A stretch of 64,000 nt of DNA from Hyphomonadaceae bacterium (GTDB taxonomy: Bacteria > Pseudomonadota > Alphaproteobacteria > Caulobacterales > Aquidulcibacteraceae), in NCBI GenBank assembly GCA_019753175.1, contig JAIELK010000030.1:18526-82525 (forward strand), given 5' to 3'. Under the pieces are notes generated by a model that made no database searches, was not told the DNA's origin, and saw only the letters and a program-made list of their open reading frames with translations. The translations under genes were made by a program, and so were the position numbers. Shown one piece after another: positions 1-8,254 of the stretch. The stretch's first letter is position 1. The number at the start of each line of letters is the position of its first letter.

Positions 1-143
1 GGCGCGAACGCTTCGGCGCGGTCGAGCAGGCCCTCGACTTCAAAGCGGTTGAGATCGGCGATGGAGAGCAGGTGTTTGTGTCGAAACCGAACCGGAGTTG
101 CTTTTGCGTCGGATTTCTTCGCGCCTGACGGTCGCTGTGCCAT
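1..143 (-). CDS. pyrB: Aspartate carbamoyltransferase, N-terminal fragment cut by window edge
   Basis: Reading the minus strand from an ATG at 143 gives 47 residues running off the left edge, beginning MAQRPSG and containing RHKHLLSIADLNRFEVEGLL. This matches the usual opening of the PyrB catalytic chain (an RHLL motif followed by a helix of the form L-x-x-x-E-x-x-x-L-L-x-x-A). The enzyme makes carbamoyl aspartate in pyrimidine synthesis. No active-site motif lies inside the window, so the call rests on the N-terminus and on ruvX close by, a common alphaproteobacterial neighbour. A plus-strand frame at 3-128 is also open, but its translation resembles nothing. Confidence 0.72.
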   Translation of the reverse strand, partial: MAQRPSGAKKSDAKATPVRFRHKHLLSIADLNRFEVEGLLDRAEAFA

Positions 144-319
144 GCCTGCTTGTTAAGCCCTGTGTCGGAACCGCCGCAAGCGCGGCGCAAGCATGCACAG
201 AAAATTTGTTTCCGCCGTATTGCCGCCGCCGACTCGGTGCTGTACTTGGTTTGTTCCAAGAGTGGTTAATTTGGTTAACGGCGCTTGGGATCGGGGGGCT
301 TCGGGTAGTGGAGGCCAAG

Positions 320-562
320 ATGAGAGACGCAAAGCGCGAAGAGCAGCCGCTGAAACCAGTGGGGTTCGCTCTGGCCGCCGTGGTCGCCGGTCTCGGCGCC
401 GGCAAGGCGCAGGCGGTGGAGACGCGCGTGCATGCGCCGATCGAGCCGAGCACGCACGAGAAGACCTTCGTCGTCGATCCGACCAATCATCCTGGGTTTG
501 AGGAGGATCCAAGCTTGGTGGTTGGGGCGAGTGCGCCGGTGGCGCCGTTCAGCAAGCGCTGA
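320..562 (+). CDS. Small exported hypothetical protein (80 aa)
   Basis: The ATG at 320 follows a GAGG box and gives an 80-residue protein. A charged N-terminus (MRDAKREEQ) precedes a hydrophobic Ala/Val/Gly-rich stretch at about residues 12-30, ending in AQA, which looks like a signal peptide or membrane anchor. The rest is polar and low in complexity. It is divergent from pyrB and convergent with the AEC transporter gene, with only 5 bases between the two stops. An upstream in-frame extension to 98 is open but has arginine-rich, non-protein-like sequence, so the shorter start is preferred. The family is not recognised. Confidence 0.5.
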   Translation: MRDAKREEQPLKPVGFALAAVVAGLGAGKAQAVETRVHAPIEPSTHEKTFVVDPTNHPGFEEDPSLVVGASAPVAPFSKR

Positions 563-567
563 CGGCT

Positions 568-1485
568 TCAATGTAACGCCAAGCCGATGGCGAACGGCAT
601 CGTGAACATCGAAAGGATGGTCGTGGCGGTGATGATCGCCGCCATCAGGCGCGCATCGCCGCCCATCTCGCGCGCCAAGGTATAGCCGGCCGCTGCGGTG
701 GGCGTCGCGCCGATGCCAGCGGCGACGGCCGCCGCGAGCGGGCTCGCACCGAGCGAGGTCGCGGCGAACCAGAGCACGGCTGGCGCAATCGCGAGTTTGA
801 TCGCACACGCGGCCGCCACCTTGGCGCCGTCGGCGCGCAACGCGCTGAAGTCGAGCCCGGCGCCGACGGTGATCAGCGCAACCGGCATCGCCGCTTGTCC
901 CAGCAGGCGCAACGCTTCGCTGATCGGGCCGAACTGGGTGACGCCGACCGCTTGCGCCAGCATTCCAGCGCCGCAGGCGAGGATCAAAGGATTGACGATG
1001 ATCTGGTCCAGCACGGCGCGCCAGCTCGCGGCGCGCGTGGCGCCCCAACGCGACAGTACGATCACGCTGGCGATATTCACCGCGAACACCAGCGGCCCGA
1101 ACACGATGCCGATGAGTTCCTGTCCCATCGGCCCGTAGAGCGCTGTCGCCGCCGCCAACAGCGGAAAGCCATTCCAGCGCAAAGCGCCCTGAAACACGCT
1201 GGTGTAAGCGGGTCCATCGCCGCGGAACAGCAGACGCAGGCCAAGCGCGAGCAACATGATCGCGCCAAAGCCCAGCAACACGGCGATCACAAACGGGCCG
1301 GCGTCGGCGTTGGAGAAGTCGGCGCCGGTGACGATAGTGAACAGGAAGGCCGGGTAGAGGATGAAGTACCCGAAACGGTTGACGACGCCGAACTGTTCGG
1401 CGGTGGCGATGCGCCGGTTGCGCGCCAGCCAGCCCAGCGCGATGAGGATGAAGACCGGCGCAAGCGCTGCATAGACGCTAGCCAC
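568..1485 (-). CDS. AEC (auxin efflux carrier) family permease
   Basis: About 305 residues, almost entirely hydrophobic, with around ten predicted membrane helices in two blocks separated by a short central loop near residue 150. This is the layout of AEC/malate permease-type transporters. Helix motifs such as NPLILACGAG and the Gly/Ala-rich C-terminal helices fit the family. The substrate cannot be told from sequence. The GTG at 1485 is chosen because AGGAG lies ten bases upstream inside the end of ruvX. The two genes overlap by 8 bases, so they are probably co-transcribed. A start at 1509 is open but would add a polar leader. Confidence 0.82.
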   Translation of the reverse strand: MASVYAALAPVFILIALGWLARNRRIATAEQFGVVNRFGYFILYPAFLFTIVTGADFSNADAGPFVIAVLLGFGAIMLLALGLRLLFRGDGPAYTSVFQGALRWNGFPLLAAATALYGPMGQELIGIVFGPLVFAVNIASVIVLSRWGATRAASWRAVLDQIIVNPLILACGAGMLAQAVGVTQFGPISEALRLLGQAAMPVALITVGAGLDFSALRADGAKVAAACAIKLAIAPAVLWFAATSLGASPLAAAVAAGIGATPTAAAGYTLAREMGGDARLMAAIITATTILSMFTMPFAIGLALH

Positions 1486-1954
1486 GGAGGATGCGCTCCT
1501 GCAGCGCATCGAGCGCGCCTTGCAGCATGTAGGCGGCGGCCATTTTATCCACGACCTCGCCGCGGCGCTTGCGCGTGGCGTCGGCGCCGATCAGCATGCG
1601 CGTCACAGCGGACGTGGACATGCGCTCGTCCCAGAGCAACAAGGGGACGTCGCGAAGGCTGACCAGGTTGCGCGCGAAGGCGCGCGCCGACTGCGCCGCT
1701 GGCCCTGAGGAGCCATCCATGTTGAGCGGCAGGCCGATCACGAATCCCACGCACTGACGCGCGTCGAAGAGTTTCAGGATCGCTTCGGCGTCGGCGGCGA
1801 ATTTGCTGCGTGTGACGGTGTCGAGCGCGGAGGCGATCAGGCGGGTCGTATCGCTGATGGCGATGCCGATGCGTTTCTCGCCGGGGTCAAGGCCCATGAC
1901 CGCGCCGGCCGCGGGCAGTGCGGCGGCGAATTGGGGAAGATCGAGGAGGGCCAT
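1478..1954 (-). CDS. ruvX: Putative pre-16S rRNA nuclease / Holliday-junction resolvase-like YqgF
   Basis: 158 residues with an RNase H-like fold. Seen motifs are GLDPGEKRIGIAISD at about residues 21-35 (first catalytic Asp), GLPLNMDGS at about 75-83 and WDERMSTSAV at about 108-117 (catalytic Glu), with a conserved Asp near residue 135. YqgF proteins process the 5' end of 16S rRNA precursors. Length is typical. It heads a short operon with the AEC permease and lies between that gene and the gatC-gatA block on the other strand. Confidence 0.93.
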   Translation of the reverse strand: MALLDLPQFAAALPAAGAVMGLDPGEKRIGIAISDTTRLIASALDTVTRSKFAADAEAILKLFDARQCVGFVIGLPLNMDGSSGPAAQSARAFARNLVSLRDVPLLLWDERMSTSAVTRMLIGADATRKRRGEVVDKMAAAYMLQGALDALQERILRG

Positions 1955-2007
1955 GAACGCGGCATCAGTCGCAGACGCCCTTGCGGCAGGTCAAGGATGG
2001 GTCTTGG

Positions 2008-2412
2008 ATGCGGGCCATGCGCCAGACCGTTCTCGCCGTTTGCGTTGCAGCCCTTTCCGCCTGCGCTTCGCCGGCGGGCGACCCACCCGCGCCACTTGGC
2101 GTTGCCCTCGTCTGTTCGGCCGGCAAGTTTGTTCGGGGAGGTGGCGCCGCGCCTGTGCCGTTGCCGATCTCGCTGACTGTGCCGGCGACAAGCGCCGCCG
2201 GCAATTTCTGCATGGCGACAGGGTGCGAAGACGCGCGGATCGAGCCTACGCAGACGCGCGCGCTCGGCTGGACGGCGCTGGTCAGCACCAACGATCGCTC
2301 GACGATGCGCATGGAACTGGAAATCTCGCGCGATCGGCGCAGCTTCCGGCTTCGCGACACAGCCGAGGATGGCGGCGAATGGTCCGGCGTCTGCATGGTC
2401 GCGGGCTCTTGA
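2008..2412 (+). CDS. Small lipoprotein, function unknown
   Basis: 134 residues from the ATG at 2008; the ATG at 2017 is equally possible. The hydrophobic N-terminus ends in LSACAS, a lipobox, so the mature protein should be a lipidated cell-envelope protein starting at Cys. The rest is a beta-rich domain with two more cysteines (CMATGC). It may bind or inhibit something in the periplasm, but no family is recognised. AAGGA lies about ten bases before 2008. It is divergent from ruvX and 33 bases upstream of gatC. Confidence 0.65.
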   Translation: MRAMRQTVLAVCVAALSACASPAGDPPAPLGVALVCSAGKFVRGGGAAPVPLPISLTVPATSAAGNFCMATGCEDARIEPTQTRALGWTALVSTNDRSTMRMELEISRDRRSFRLRDTAEDGGEWSGVCMVAGS

Positions 2413-2445
2413 ACGCGTGATGCGGCGCCTATAAGCCCGCTCCCC

Positions 2446-2736
2446 ATGTCGATTGATGAAAACACCGTGCGCAAGGTCGCCCGCCTGGCGCGGTTGGCGC
2501 TGCCTGAAGAGCGGGTCGCGCCGATGGCGGCCGAACTCAACGGCATCATGGCTTGGATCGAGCAGTTGAACGAGGTCGACGTCGAAGGCGTCGAGCCGAT
2601 GACGAGCGCGGTTGAAGGCGCTGGTTTGGCGATGCGCGAGGACGTGGTGACGGATGGGAACGATCCCGAGCGCGTGCTGGCTAACGCGCCGAAAGCGGAG
2701 GACGGCTTCTTCGTGGTGCCGAAGGTGGTGGAGTGA
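2446..2736 (+). CDS. gatC: Asp/Glu-tRNA amidotransferase subunit C
   Basis: 96 residues, the usual GatC length. Seen: VARLARLALPEE near the N-terminus, the helix LNGIMAWIEQLNEVDVEG, and VEPMTSAV in the middle, followed by REDVV. GatC wraps around GatA and stabilises the GatCAB complex, which converts Glu-tRNA(Gln) or Asp-tRNA(Asn) to the amide. The stop codon overlaps the GTG start of the next gene (GTGA), so translation is coupled to the GNAT and gatA genes. Confidence 0.95.
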   Translation: MSIDENTVRKVARLARLALPEERVAPMAAELNGIMAWIEQLNEVDVEGVEPMTSAVEGAGLAMREDVVTDGNDPERVLANAPKAEDGFFVVPKVVE

Positions 2737-3194
2737 GCTTCACCATCGCCGCCGAAACCCCGCTGCAGGACGATGTGCGCGCGCTGGTGCAAGCGCTCAA
2801 CGAATACACCTACGCGCTGACGCCGGCTGAGTATCGCCATCACATGACGGTCGAGCAAATGGCGCAGGCGGATACGACCGTCTTCGTCGCACGGAATGCG
2901 GGCGGCGCTCCGCTCGGCATGGGGGCGTTGCGCCGCCACGGCGATCTTGTCGGCGAGGTGAAGCGCATGTTCGTGAAACCAGAGGCGCGCGGCCTTGGTC
3001 TTGGCGGAGCGATCCTGTCGTGCATCGAAACGCGTGCGCGCGAAGAAGGATGCGCGCGGCTCGTGCTCGAAACCGGATCGAATTTCGACGCCGCCAAGCG
3101 CGTCTATGAGCGCGGCGGATTCGACCCCTGCGCACCGATTTTGGATTATCCGCCGAGCGCCTGGACGGCGTTCTATGCGAAGGCGCTTCAATGA
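2733..3194 (+). CDS. GNAT family N-acetyltransferase
   Basis: 153 residues. The acetyl-CoA loop is seen as [19 protein letters not shown] at about residues 73-91 (R-G-x-G-x-G/A type), followed by a helix and the LVLETGSNF strand and KRVYERGGF, all typical of GNAT motif A/B. The acceptor is unknown. The gene starts at GTG 2733 inside the gatC stop and overlaps gatA by ATGA, so it is translationally coupled on both sides. The position suggests co-expression with the amidotransferase, but a functional link is not shown. Confidence 0.9.
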   Translation: MSFTIAAETPLQDDVRALVQALNEYTYALTPAEYRHHMTVEQMAQADTTVFVARNAGGAPLGMGALRRHGDLVGEVKRMFVKPEARGLGLGGAILSCIETRAREEGCARLVLETGSNFDAAKRVYERGGFDPCAPILDYPPSAWTAFYAKALQ

Positions 3195-4669
3195 CCGACC
3201 TCACCGCCCTGACACTTGCGTCCGCGCTCGACGGCATGGAGAAGAAGCGCTTCTCCAGCGCCGAAATCACCGACGCGTTCCTCGCCGCGATCGAGAAAGC
3301 CAATCCGCACCTCAACGCCTACGTTGTGGTCACGGCGGAGCAGGCGCGCGCGGCGGCTAAGGCGAGCGATGCGCGTCGGGCCAAGGGACAAGCCGGCCCA
3401 CTTGAAGGCGCCCCGCTCGGCATCAAGGATTTGTTCTGCACCGAGGGTGTGCGCGCCACCGCCTGCTCCAACATCCTGGGCGAATTCACGCCGACCTACG
3501 AGAGCACGGTGACCGCCAATCTTTGGCGTGATGGCGCGCTGATGCTGGGTAAACTTAACATGGACGAATTCGCCATGGGTTCGTCCAACGAGACCTCGCG
3601 CTTCGGCCCAGTGGTCAGCCCGTGGCGGCGCGGCAACGAAGACGCCAAGCTGACCCCCGGCGGCTCGTCGGGCGGCTCGGCTTCGGCGGTTGCCGCCGAT
3701 CTCTGTCTTGGCGCCACCGCGACCGACACCGGCGGCTCGATCCGCCAGCCGGCGGCCTTCACCGGCACAGTCGGGATCAAGCCGACCTATGGCCGCTGCT
3801 CGCGTTGGGGGATCGTCGCGTTTGCATCGTCGCTGGATCAGGCTGGGCCGATCACCAAGACGGTCGAAGACGCAGCCATGCTGCTGCAATCCATGGCTGG
3901 CCACGATCCCAAGGACTCGACCTCTCTTCCGGATGGGCTGCCGGATTTCCGCACCGCCTGCGCCAAGCCGATCAAAGGCATGACCATCGGCATTCCCGAG
4001 GAGTACCGGGTCGACGGCATGCCCGCCGAGATCGAGGCGCTCTGGGCGCAAGGCATCGAATGGGCGAAAGAGGCCGGCGCCAAGATCAAGAAGATCAGCC
4101 TGAAACACACCAAGTACGCGCTGCCGACTTATTACATCGTCGCCCCGGCCGAGGCGTCGTCCAACCTCGCCCGCTATGACGGTATGCGGTACGGCGCGCG
4201 CGTTGCCGGCAAGGATCTGGTGGCGACCTATGAGCAATCGCGGGCGCGGGGCTTTGGCGCCGAGGTGCAGCGGCGCATCTTGATCGGCACCTATGTTTTG
4301 AGCGCAGGCTATTACGACGCCTATTACTTGCGCGCGCAGAAGGTTCGCCAGCGCATCGCCGAGGACTTCCGTGAGGCTTTTAAGGACGTGGACGCCATCC
4401 TGACGCCGGCGACACCTTCGGCGGCGTTCGCGCTCGGCGAACGCTCGGGCGATCCGGTGCAGATGTATTTGAACGACATCTTTACGGTGACGGCGAACCT
4501 CGCCGGGCTTCCGGGGCTGGCGCTGCCGGTGGCGGTCGACGCGCAGGGCTTGCCGCTGGGGCTTCAGGTCATCGGCCGGGCGCTTGACGAAGAAACTGTG
4601 TTCGCGGTCTCCGCCGCTCTGGAAAAAGCCGCAAAATTCTCTACTAAACCCGCCAGGTGGTGGACGTGA
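3191..4669 (+). CDS. gatA: Asp/Glu-tRNA amidotransferase subunit A
   Basis: 492 residues, full length. The amidase signature is present with catalytic Lys in [12 protein letters not shown], the cis-Ser/nucleophile region [15 protein letters not shown] and the following [11 protein letters not shown]. GatA hydrolyses glutamine and passes ammonia to GatB. The start overlaps the GNAT gene by four bases. GatB is separate, at 12656. No oddity is seen. Confidence 0.97.
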   Translation: MTDLTALTLASALDGMEKKRFSSAEITDAFLAAIEKANPHLNAYVVVTAEQARAAAKASDARRAKGQAGPLEGAPLGIKDLFCTEGVRATACSNILGEFTPTYESTVTANLWRDGALMLGKLNMDEFAMGSSNETSRFGPVVSPWRRGNEDAKLTPGGSSGGSASAVAADLCLGATATDTGGSIRQPAAFTGTVGIKPTYGRCSRWGIVAFASSLDQAGPITKTVEDAAMLLQSMAGHDPKDSTSLPDGLPDFRTACAKPIKGMTIGIPEEYRVDGMPAEIEALWAQGIEWAKEAGAKIKKISLKHTKYALPTYYIVAPAEASSNLARYDGMRYGARVAGKDLVATYEQSRARGFGAEVQRRILIGTYVLSAGYYDAYYLRAQKVRQRIAEDFREAFKDVDAILTPATPSAAFALGERSGDPVQMYLNDIFTVTANLAGLPGLALPVAVDAQGLPLGLQVIGRALDEETVFAVSAALEKAAKFSTKPARWWT

Positions 4670-4679
4670 GGTCACGCGA

Positions 4680-5078
4680 ATGCACGAATTGCTGGAACGC
4701 CTGGGTCGTGGCGATACGCGCCTGATCGAAATGTGCCGCGAGGCCAATCGGGCGTGGACCGAGTTCCTCGACGAGCTGCGCCCCGCCGACACGGGCACGA
4801 TTTCTGCGCGGTTGGGGTTCTTCGAGCCGCGCTTCAAGAAGATCTTCGAGAGCGACACGCTCGGCCAAACCATGATGCCGTGGACCGGGTTTGCGTCTCT
4901 GTTCGACACCAAGAATGGCTGGGGCGACAACCTCCCGCGCGCGCGCCAGCTCGCCGAAGCGTTCCAGCGCAGCAATTGCAGCGCCGAAGTACGCTCGGAA
5001 GCGCGGAGCTGCGTGATTTCCTACGAACTGGAGGGGCCCAACACCGGCATGGCGCCCGTTCCGCAAACGAGACGATAA
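4680..5078 (+). CDS. Conserved-looking hypothetical protein (132 aa)
   Basis: Starts at ATG 4680, ten bases after the gatA stop. It is soluble, with an amphipathic N-terminal helix (ELLERLGRGDTRLIEMCREAN) and no signal peptide or membrane segment. A Phe-rich stretch (LGFFEPRFKKIF) and three cysteines are seen. The family is not recognised. The spacing suggests it is the last gene of the gatC-gatA transcript. An in-frame extension upstream to 4584 lies inside gatA and is rejected. Confidence 0.6.
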   Translation: MHELLERLGRGDTRLIEMCREANRAWTEFLDELRPADTGTISARLGFFEPRFKKIFESDTLGQTMMPWTGFASLFDTKNGWGDNLPRARQLAEAFQRSNCSAEVRSEARSCVISYELEGPNTGMAPVPQTRR

Positions 5079-5124
5079 TCGCCGAAAGCAGCGCGCGCCG
5101 GCGAATCTTCGTAGGCTGGCGCTC

Positions 5125-5412
5125 ATGTCGAAACGCAAGTCTGAGCCCTCGCGCGCCAAGCCTGAACGTCGCTCTCGCGGCGAGATCGATCGCAACTACT
5201 TTTTCGGCGACGTGCTGATCAAGACTGGCGCTGCCGTCGGCGCAGCGTTGCTCTTGGTTGCGCTCTACACGCCGTTCACGCTGCGCAGCGCCATCGAGGA
5301 CGGCATGTATGGCTATCTCATGGTGGTCGGCGCGTTCGCACTGTGCGGGCTGTTGGCGTTCGCCCTTGGGCGCCATCTCCGGCGCGAGGCGACCCACTGG
5401 GACTTCGATTAG
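5125..5412 (+). CDS. Small membrane protein with two TM segments (95 aa)
   Basis: A basic N-terminus (KRKSEPSRAKPERRSR) precedes two hydrophobic helices at about residues 33-52 and 64-84, joined by a short loop. The tail RRxATHWDFD is polar. The length and layout suggest a small inner-membrane protein with both ends inside. Function is unknown. It lies 46 bases after the preceding gene on the same strand. Confidence 0.65.
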   Translation: MSKRKSEPSRAKPERRSRGEIDRNYFFGDVLIKTGAAVGAALLLVALYTPFTLRSAIEDGMYGYLMVVGAFALCGLLAFALGRHLRREATHWDFD

Positions 5413-5466
5413 CGCCTTGACCTCGGCGCCTTGAGCGGGAACGGTACCGCCACAAGGAGCCCGCTC

Positions 5467-5892
5467 GTGGACGCCACCGAATGCACGCGCCTAGGCGCTT
5501 ATCTCAGCAAATTGCTCGGCTCGCCGACCGTGTCGATTGTGTCACGTGGACAGGACGAGGGCGCGCTGCTCGTCGACGGCAAAGCCATCGCTGAAGTCTT
5601 CCGCGACGATGATGAGGGCGAACTCAGCTACGCGATCAGCCTGATCGTGCCGCGCGCCGCCGGCGCGAAGAAGAACGCGCCGATCGATGATGCAGAGCGT
5701 GCCCGGCTGCAAACGGCGTTGAGACAGGTTTTGCACGCGGCCGAACTGGACGTTCGCGCGCGCCCGAGGAAAACGGACTCGGCCGAGGTCTATGTTCATG
5801 ACGAATTCGTCGGCACGGTTTCGGTCGATGAAGACGAGGGCCAAGTGCTCACCATGAGCATTCTCGACATCGATCTCGACGGCGAAGGCTGA
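5467..5892 (+). CDS. Tandem DUF3126-like protein
   Basis: GTG 5467 is used because AAGGAG sits seven bases upstream; it gives 141 residues. The C-terminal half (about residues 75-138) carries the DUF3126 features ARPRKTDSAEVYVHDEFVGT and SILDIDLD. The N-terminal half (about 5-63) looks like a diverged second copy: a helix LGAYLSKLLGSP, a strand, then LLVDGKAIAEVF and DDEGELSYAI in matching positions. DUF3126 proteins are normally about 70 residues with one unit. Function is unknown. A TTG start at 5431 is open but has no ribosome-binding site. Confidence 0.78.
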   Translation: MDATECTRLGAYLSKLLGSPTVSIVSRGQDEGALLVDGKAIAEVFRDDDEGELSYAISLIVPRAAGAKKNAPIDDAERARLQTALRQVLHAAELDVRARPRKTDSAEVYVHDEFVGTVSVDEDEGQVLTMSILDIDLDGEG

Positions 5893-5951
5893 ATCGGCAG
5901 GCGACTGTCTTCCCCCGCATTGTTCGTCAGCTGCGGTTCTTCCGCCTGCCC

Positions 5952-5983
5952 GGCAAAAGAAAGCCCCGGCGCAGAGCCGGGGC
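5952..5983 (-). terminator. Intrinsic terminator of phoH
   Basis: A perfect 8-bp stem GCCCCGGC/GCCGGGGC (5963-5970 with 5976-5983), loop GCAGA. On the minus strand it is followed by TTTCTTTT. It lies about 60 bases past the phoH stop codon. Confidence 0.85.
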
Positions 5984-6043
5984 GAAGTCGATGTTCGAAA
6001 TCCAACCCAAGCGTTTACAATCGGAGGAAACGCGATGCCCGCG

Positions 6044-6808
6044 CTACAAGACACCCAACATGGATGCGACCAGCGGATGGCGGACGATGTCTTGCTCGCC
6101 GAGGCGCACGACGGCGATGTTACTGACGCGTTCAAGCTTCTCCGCGACGACGCCAAGTCCGGAGAGATCGGGCAGCAGATCGGTCTGCGCGGGGTCGCCG
6201 GTGACGACCATGGTCGAGTGCCAGCCAAGCCGGGTCAGCAGCATTTTGATCTGCCCATAGGTGCAGTTCTGAGCCTCGTCGATGACCACGAACGCGTTGT
6301 TCAACGTGCGCCCGCGCATGAAGCCGACAGGCGCGATCTCGATCAGCCCCTCTGCAATGAGCGCTTTCAGGCGTTTCGCTGAGAGTCTGTCGGTCAGTGC
6401 GTCGTAGAGGGGTCTGAGATAAGGTGCGAGCTTGTCTTCCATGGCGCCGGGCAGGAAGCCGAGGGATTCGCCCGCTTCGACCGCGGGCCGTGACAGCACG
6501 ATGCGCCCAACCTTGCCTGCTTCCAGCGCTTCGACAGCCTTGGCGATGGCTAGGTAGGTCTTGCCGGTGCCCGCAGGCCCCAGCGCCAGCACCAGCGCAT
6601 GCGAGTCGATGGCCTCCATCAATTGGCTTTGGCCCTCGGATTTGGGGCGCACGGTCTTGACGAAGCTGCTTTCGCGGGGGCCGTCGTTGGCGGGGTGCCA
6701 ACCGCCCTCAAGCACTTGAAGATTGCGCTGTCGGCGATCCTCCCTGTGAAATTCCTGAACGTCGGCGCCGCTTTGTGCGTGCCGGCGCTTGACGCTGCGC
6801 TTCGCCAT
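6044..6808 (-). CDS. PhoH family ATPase
   Basis: 254 residues from ATG 6808, which is preceded by AAGGAG at the right distance. Walker A is ALGPAGTGKTYLA near residue 80, followed by VLSRPAVEAGESLGFLPG and the Walker B region FVVIDEAQNC, then VTGDPAQTDL. These are the hallmarks of PhoH-like P-loop NTPases related to helicase superfamily I. It is shorter than the YbeZ-type PhoH (about 330 residues) because the N-terminal part is brief and basic. The role is probably RNA-related, by family. A longer in-frame start at 7012 has no coding character. Confidence 0.9.
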   Translation of the reverse strand: MAKRSVKRRHAQSGADVQEFHREDRRQRNLQVLEGGWHPANDGPRESSFVKTVRPKSEGQSQLMEAIDSHALVLALGPAGTGKTYLAIAKAVEALEAGKVGRIVLSRPAVEAGESLGFLPGAMEDKLAPYLRPLYDALTDRLSAKRLKALIAEGLIEIAPVGFMRGRTLNNAFVVIDEAQNCTYGQIKMLLTRLGWHSTMVVTGDPAQTDLLPDLSGLGVVAEKLERVSNIAVVRLGEQDIVRHPLVASMLGVL

Positions 6809-7122
6809 GAACGTCTCCTTGCTGGAGTGGCTGTGAAGATGGGATCGGCCTTTGCGGGCCGGCGTCGGAGGATCGAAGAACAGTGTGGAGTCGGTAGAGT
6901 CGGCGTTAGAAGCGCCGGAGGGCGGTTTGCAGAATGCGCGTCGCGTGCGCAGTGCGCCCAAGCTCTCCCCCACTAGCGGGCTTGCGCCCTGGAGATGGGC
7001 GGGCCGAAACATCTCCGGCCCGATGGTTCACATCAAACGTCGAACCGGTTAACGACGCATTGAAAAGCCGTAACGCCGGGCGATTTTTCCATGGCGCGTG
7101 AAAACGGCTGTGGAGACGCACG
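6809..7122. other. Intergenic region with two competing hairpins
   Basis: 314 bases between the divergent phoH and gamma-carbonic anhydrase genes. At 6991-6997/7010-7016 there is a 7-bp stem (GGAGATG/CATCTCC). At 7000-7006/7016-7022 there is another (CGGGCCG/CGGCCCG). The two interlock, so they should exclude each other if transcribed. No T-run follows. No gene is visible here. Confidence 0.4.
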
Positions 7123-7659
7123 ATGCCGATCTACGCACTGGCCGACGCCGACCTCGAGGTCGAGGACGAGAACGCCTTCTGGGTTGCGCCGACAGCCGTG
7201 CTGATCGGGCGGGTCGTCCTCAAGCGCAACGCTTCGATATGGTTCGGCGCGGTGCTGCGCGGCGACAACGAAGCCATCGTAATCGGCGAGAACTCGAACA
7301 TACAGGACGGCGCGGTGCTGCACACCGACATGGGTGCGCCGCTCACCATCGGCCGAGACGTAACCGTAGGCCACCAGGCCGTGCTGCACGGGTGCAGCGT
7401 CGCCGACACTGCGCTCGTCGGCATCAAGGCGACGGTGCTGAACCATGCGGCTATCGCGCGTTACAGTCTTGTCGGCGCGCACGCACTGGTCACCGAGCGC
7501 AAGAGCTTTGCGGAGGGTTCGCTGATCACGGGCGCGCCGGCGCGTGTCGCGCGCGCACTGGAAGAGCCTCAAAAGCAGCTGATCGCGCTGTCGGCGGCGC
7601 ACTACGTCGAAAACTGGAAGCGCTACAAGGCAGGTCTGCGCCCGAGCCGTTACGGCTGA
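7123..7659 (+). CDS. Gamma-carbonic anhydrase family protein
   Basis: 178 residues of left-handed beta-helix hexapeptide repeats. The features are FGAVLRGDNEAI, IQDGAVLHTDMG and VTVGHQAVLHGC, which contain the expected metal-binding histidines and the conserved Arg-Gly-Asp of the YrdA/PaaY-type gamma class. The C-terminal helix follows GAPARVAR. The enzyme may hydrate CO2, but many family members have no proven activity. Its stop overlaps the convergent GYF_2 gene by ten bases. Confidence 0.92.
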   Translation: MPIYALADADLEVEDENAFWVAPTAVLIGRVVLKRNASIWFGAVLRGDNEAIVIGENSNIQDGAVLHTDMGAPLTIGRDVTVGHQAVLHGCSVADTALVGIKATVLNHAAIARYSLVGAHALVTERKSFAEGSLITGAPARVARALEEPQKQLIALSAAHYVENWKRYKAGLRPSRYG

Positions 7660-8186
7660 TTGGCCGCTTCGAGCGGCACGGGCCCGTTCCACACCTGGGC
7701 AATGCGGACATCGACTTCAGGACCGAGGTTGAACCACGCCAATCGATCGCGTGTGGCGTCAACAACGACGAAGCGGTCACCCGGCTTCAGCAATTGCGAC
7801 ATCGCATTGCGGATCGTGCTTGCCGAACGCCGCGTGCGGACAAGCCACAGAGTGCTGCTGAGTTCGCAGACAAAGCCCAAGGCCTCGAGTGTCGCCATCA
7901 CGTTTGGGTAGGCGCCCGAGCCAAGCTCGGCGTGAACCAGGATGTTGGCCGCGTCGCCAGCCGCGTCCTTGGCGAATGAGGGCTGTCTGAGCCCGCGAAG
8001 CGCCGGCATGCGATAGGCCTCGGCCCATTCGCCGTTTTCTCGATCGCGGACAAAGCTGGTCTGCCGTACGCGGCCTTCTGCAAAGAATCGCGCCATCTGT
8101 TCGAGCGTGTACGGCCCGTACGGCTGGCCACGCACCTGCACCCACCATCGGGCGGCGCCATTCGATGCTGCGGGTGCTTCGCTCAC
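7650..8186 (-). CDS. GYF_2 (DUF4339) domain protein
   Basis: 178 residues from GTG 8186, preceded by GGAG. The N-terminal GYF_2 fold is seen as WWVQVRGQPYGPYTLEQMARFFAEGRV at about residues 13-39 (positions given, motif centred on QPYGPYTLEQM). The C-terminal half is an alpha/beta domain of unknown type. GYF_2 domains are thought to bind proline-rich peptides. The longer open frame to 8357 is arginine-rich and not coding. Downstream of the PilZ gene by 68 bases on the same strand. Confidence 0.75.
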   Translation of the reverse strand: MSEAPAASNGAARWWVQVRGQPYGPYTLEQMARFFAEGRVRQTSFVRDRENGEWAEAYRMPALRGLRQPSFAKDAAGDAANILVHAELGSGAYPNVMATLEALGFVCELSSTLWLVRTRRSASTIRNAMSQLLKPGDRFVVVDATRDRLAWFNLGPEVDVRIAQVWNGPVPLEAANQP

Positions 8187-8254
8187 GCCGTTTGCTCCGT
8201 TTCGGGACAGACGCCGAGCTGCGGCGCCTTGTCCGAAACAGGCCGGTGCAACGG

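Noticed and set aside
3..128. Plus-strand open end of a gene at the left edge
   Set aside because: The minus-strand frame over the same bases reads as a convincing PyrB N-terminus; the plus-strand peptide resembles nothing.
3188..4975. Long minus-strand open frame opposite gatA
   Set aside because: Rich in Arg, Gly and His with no family match; it is a high-GC antisense shadow of a solid gatA.
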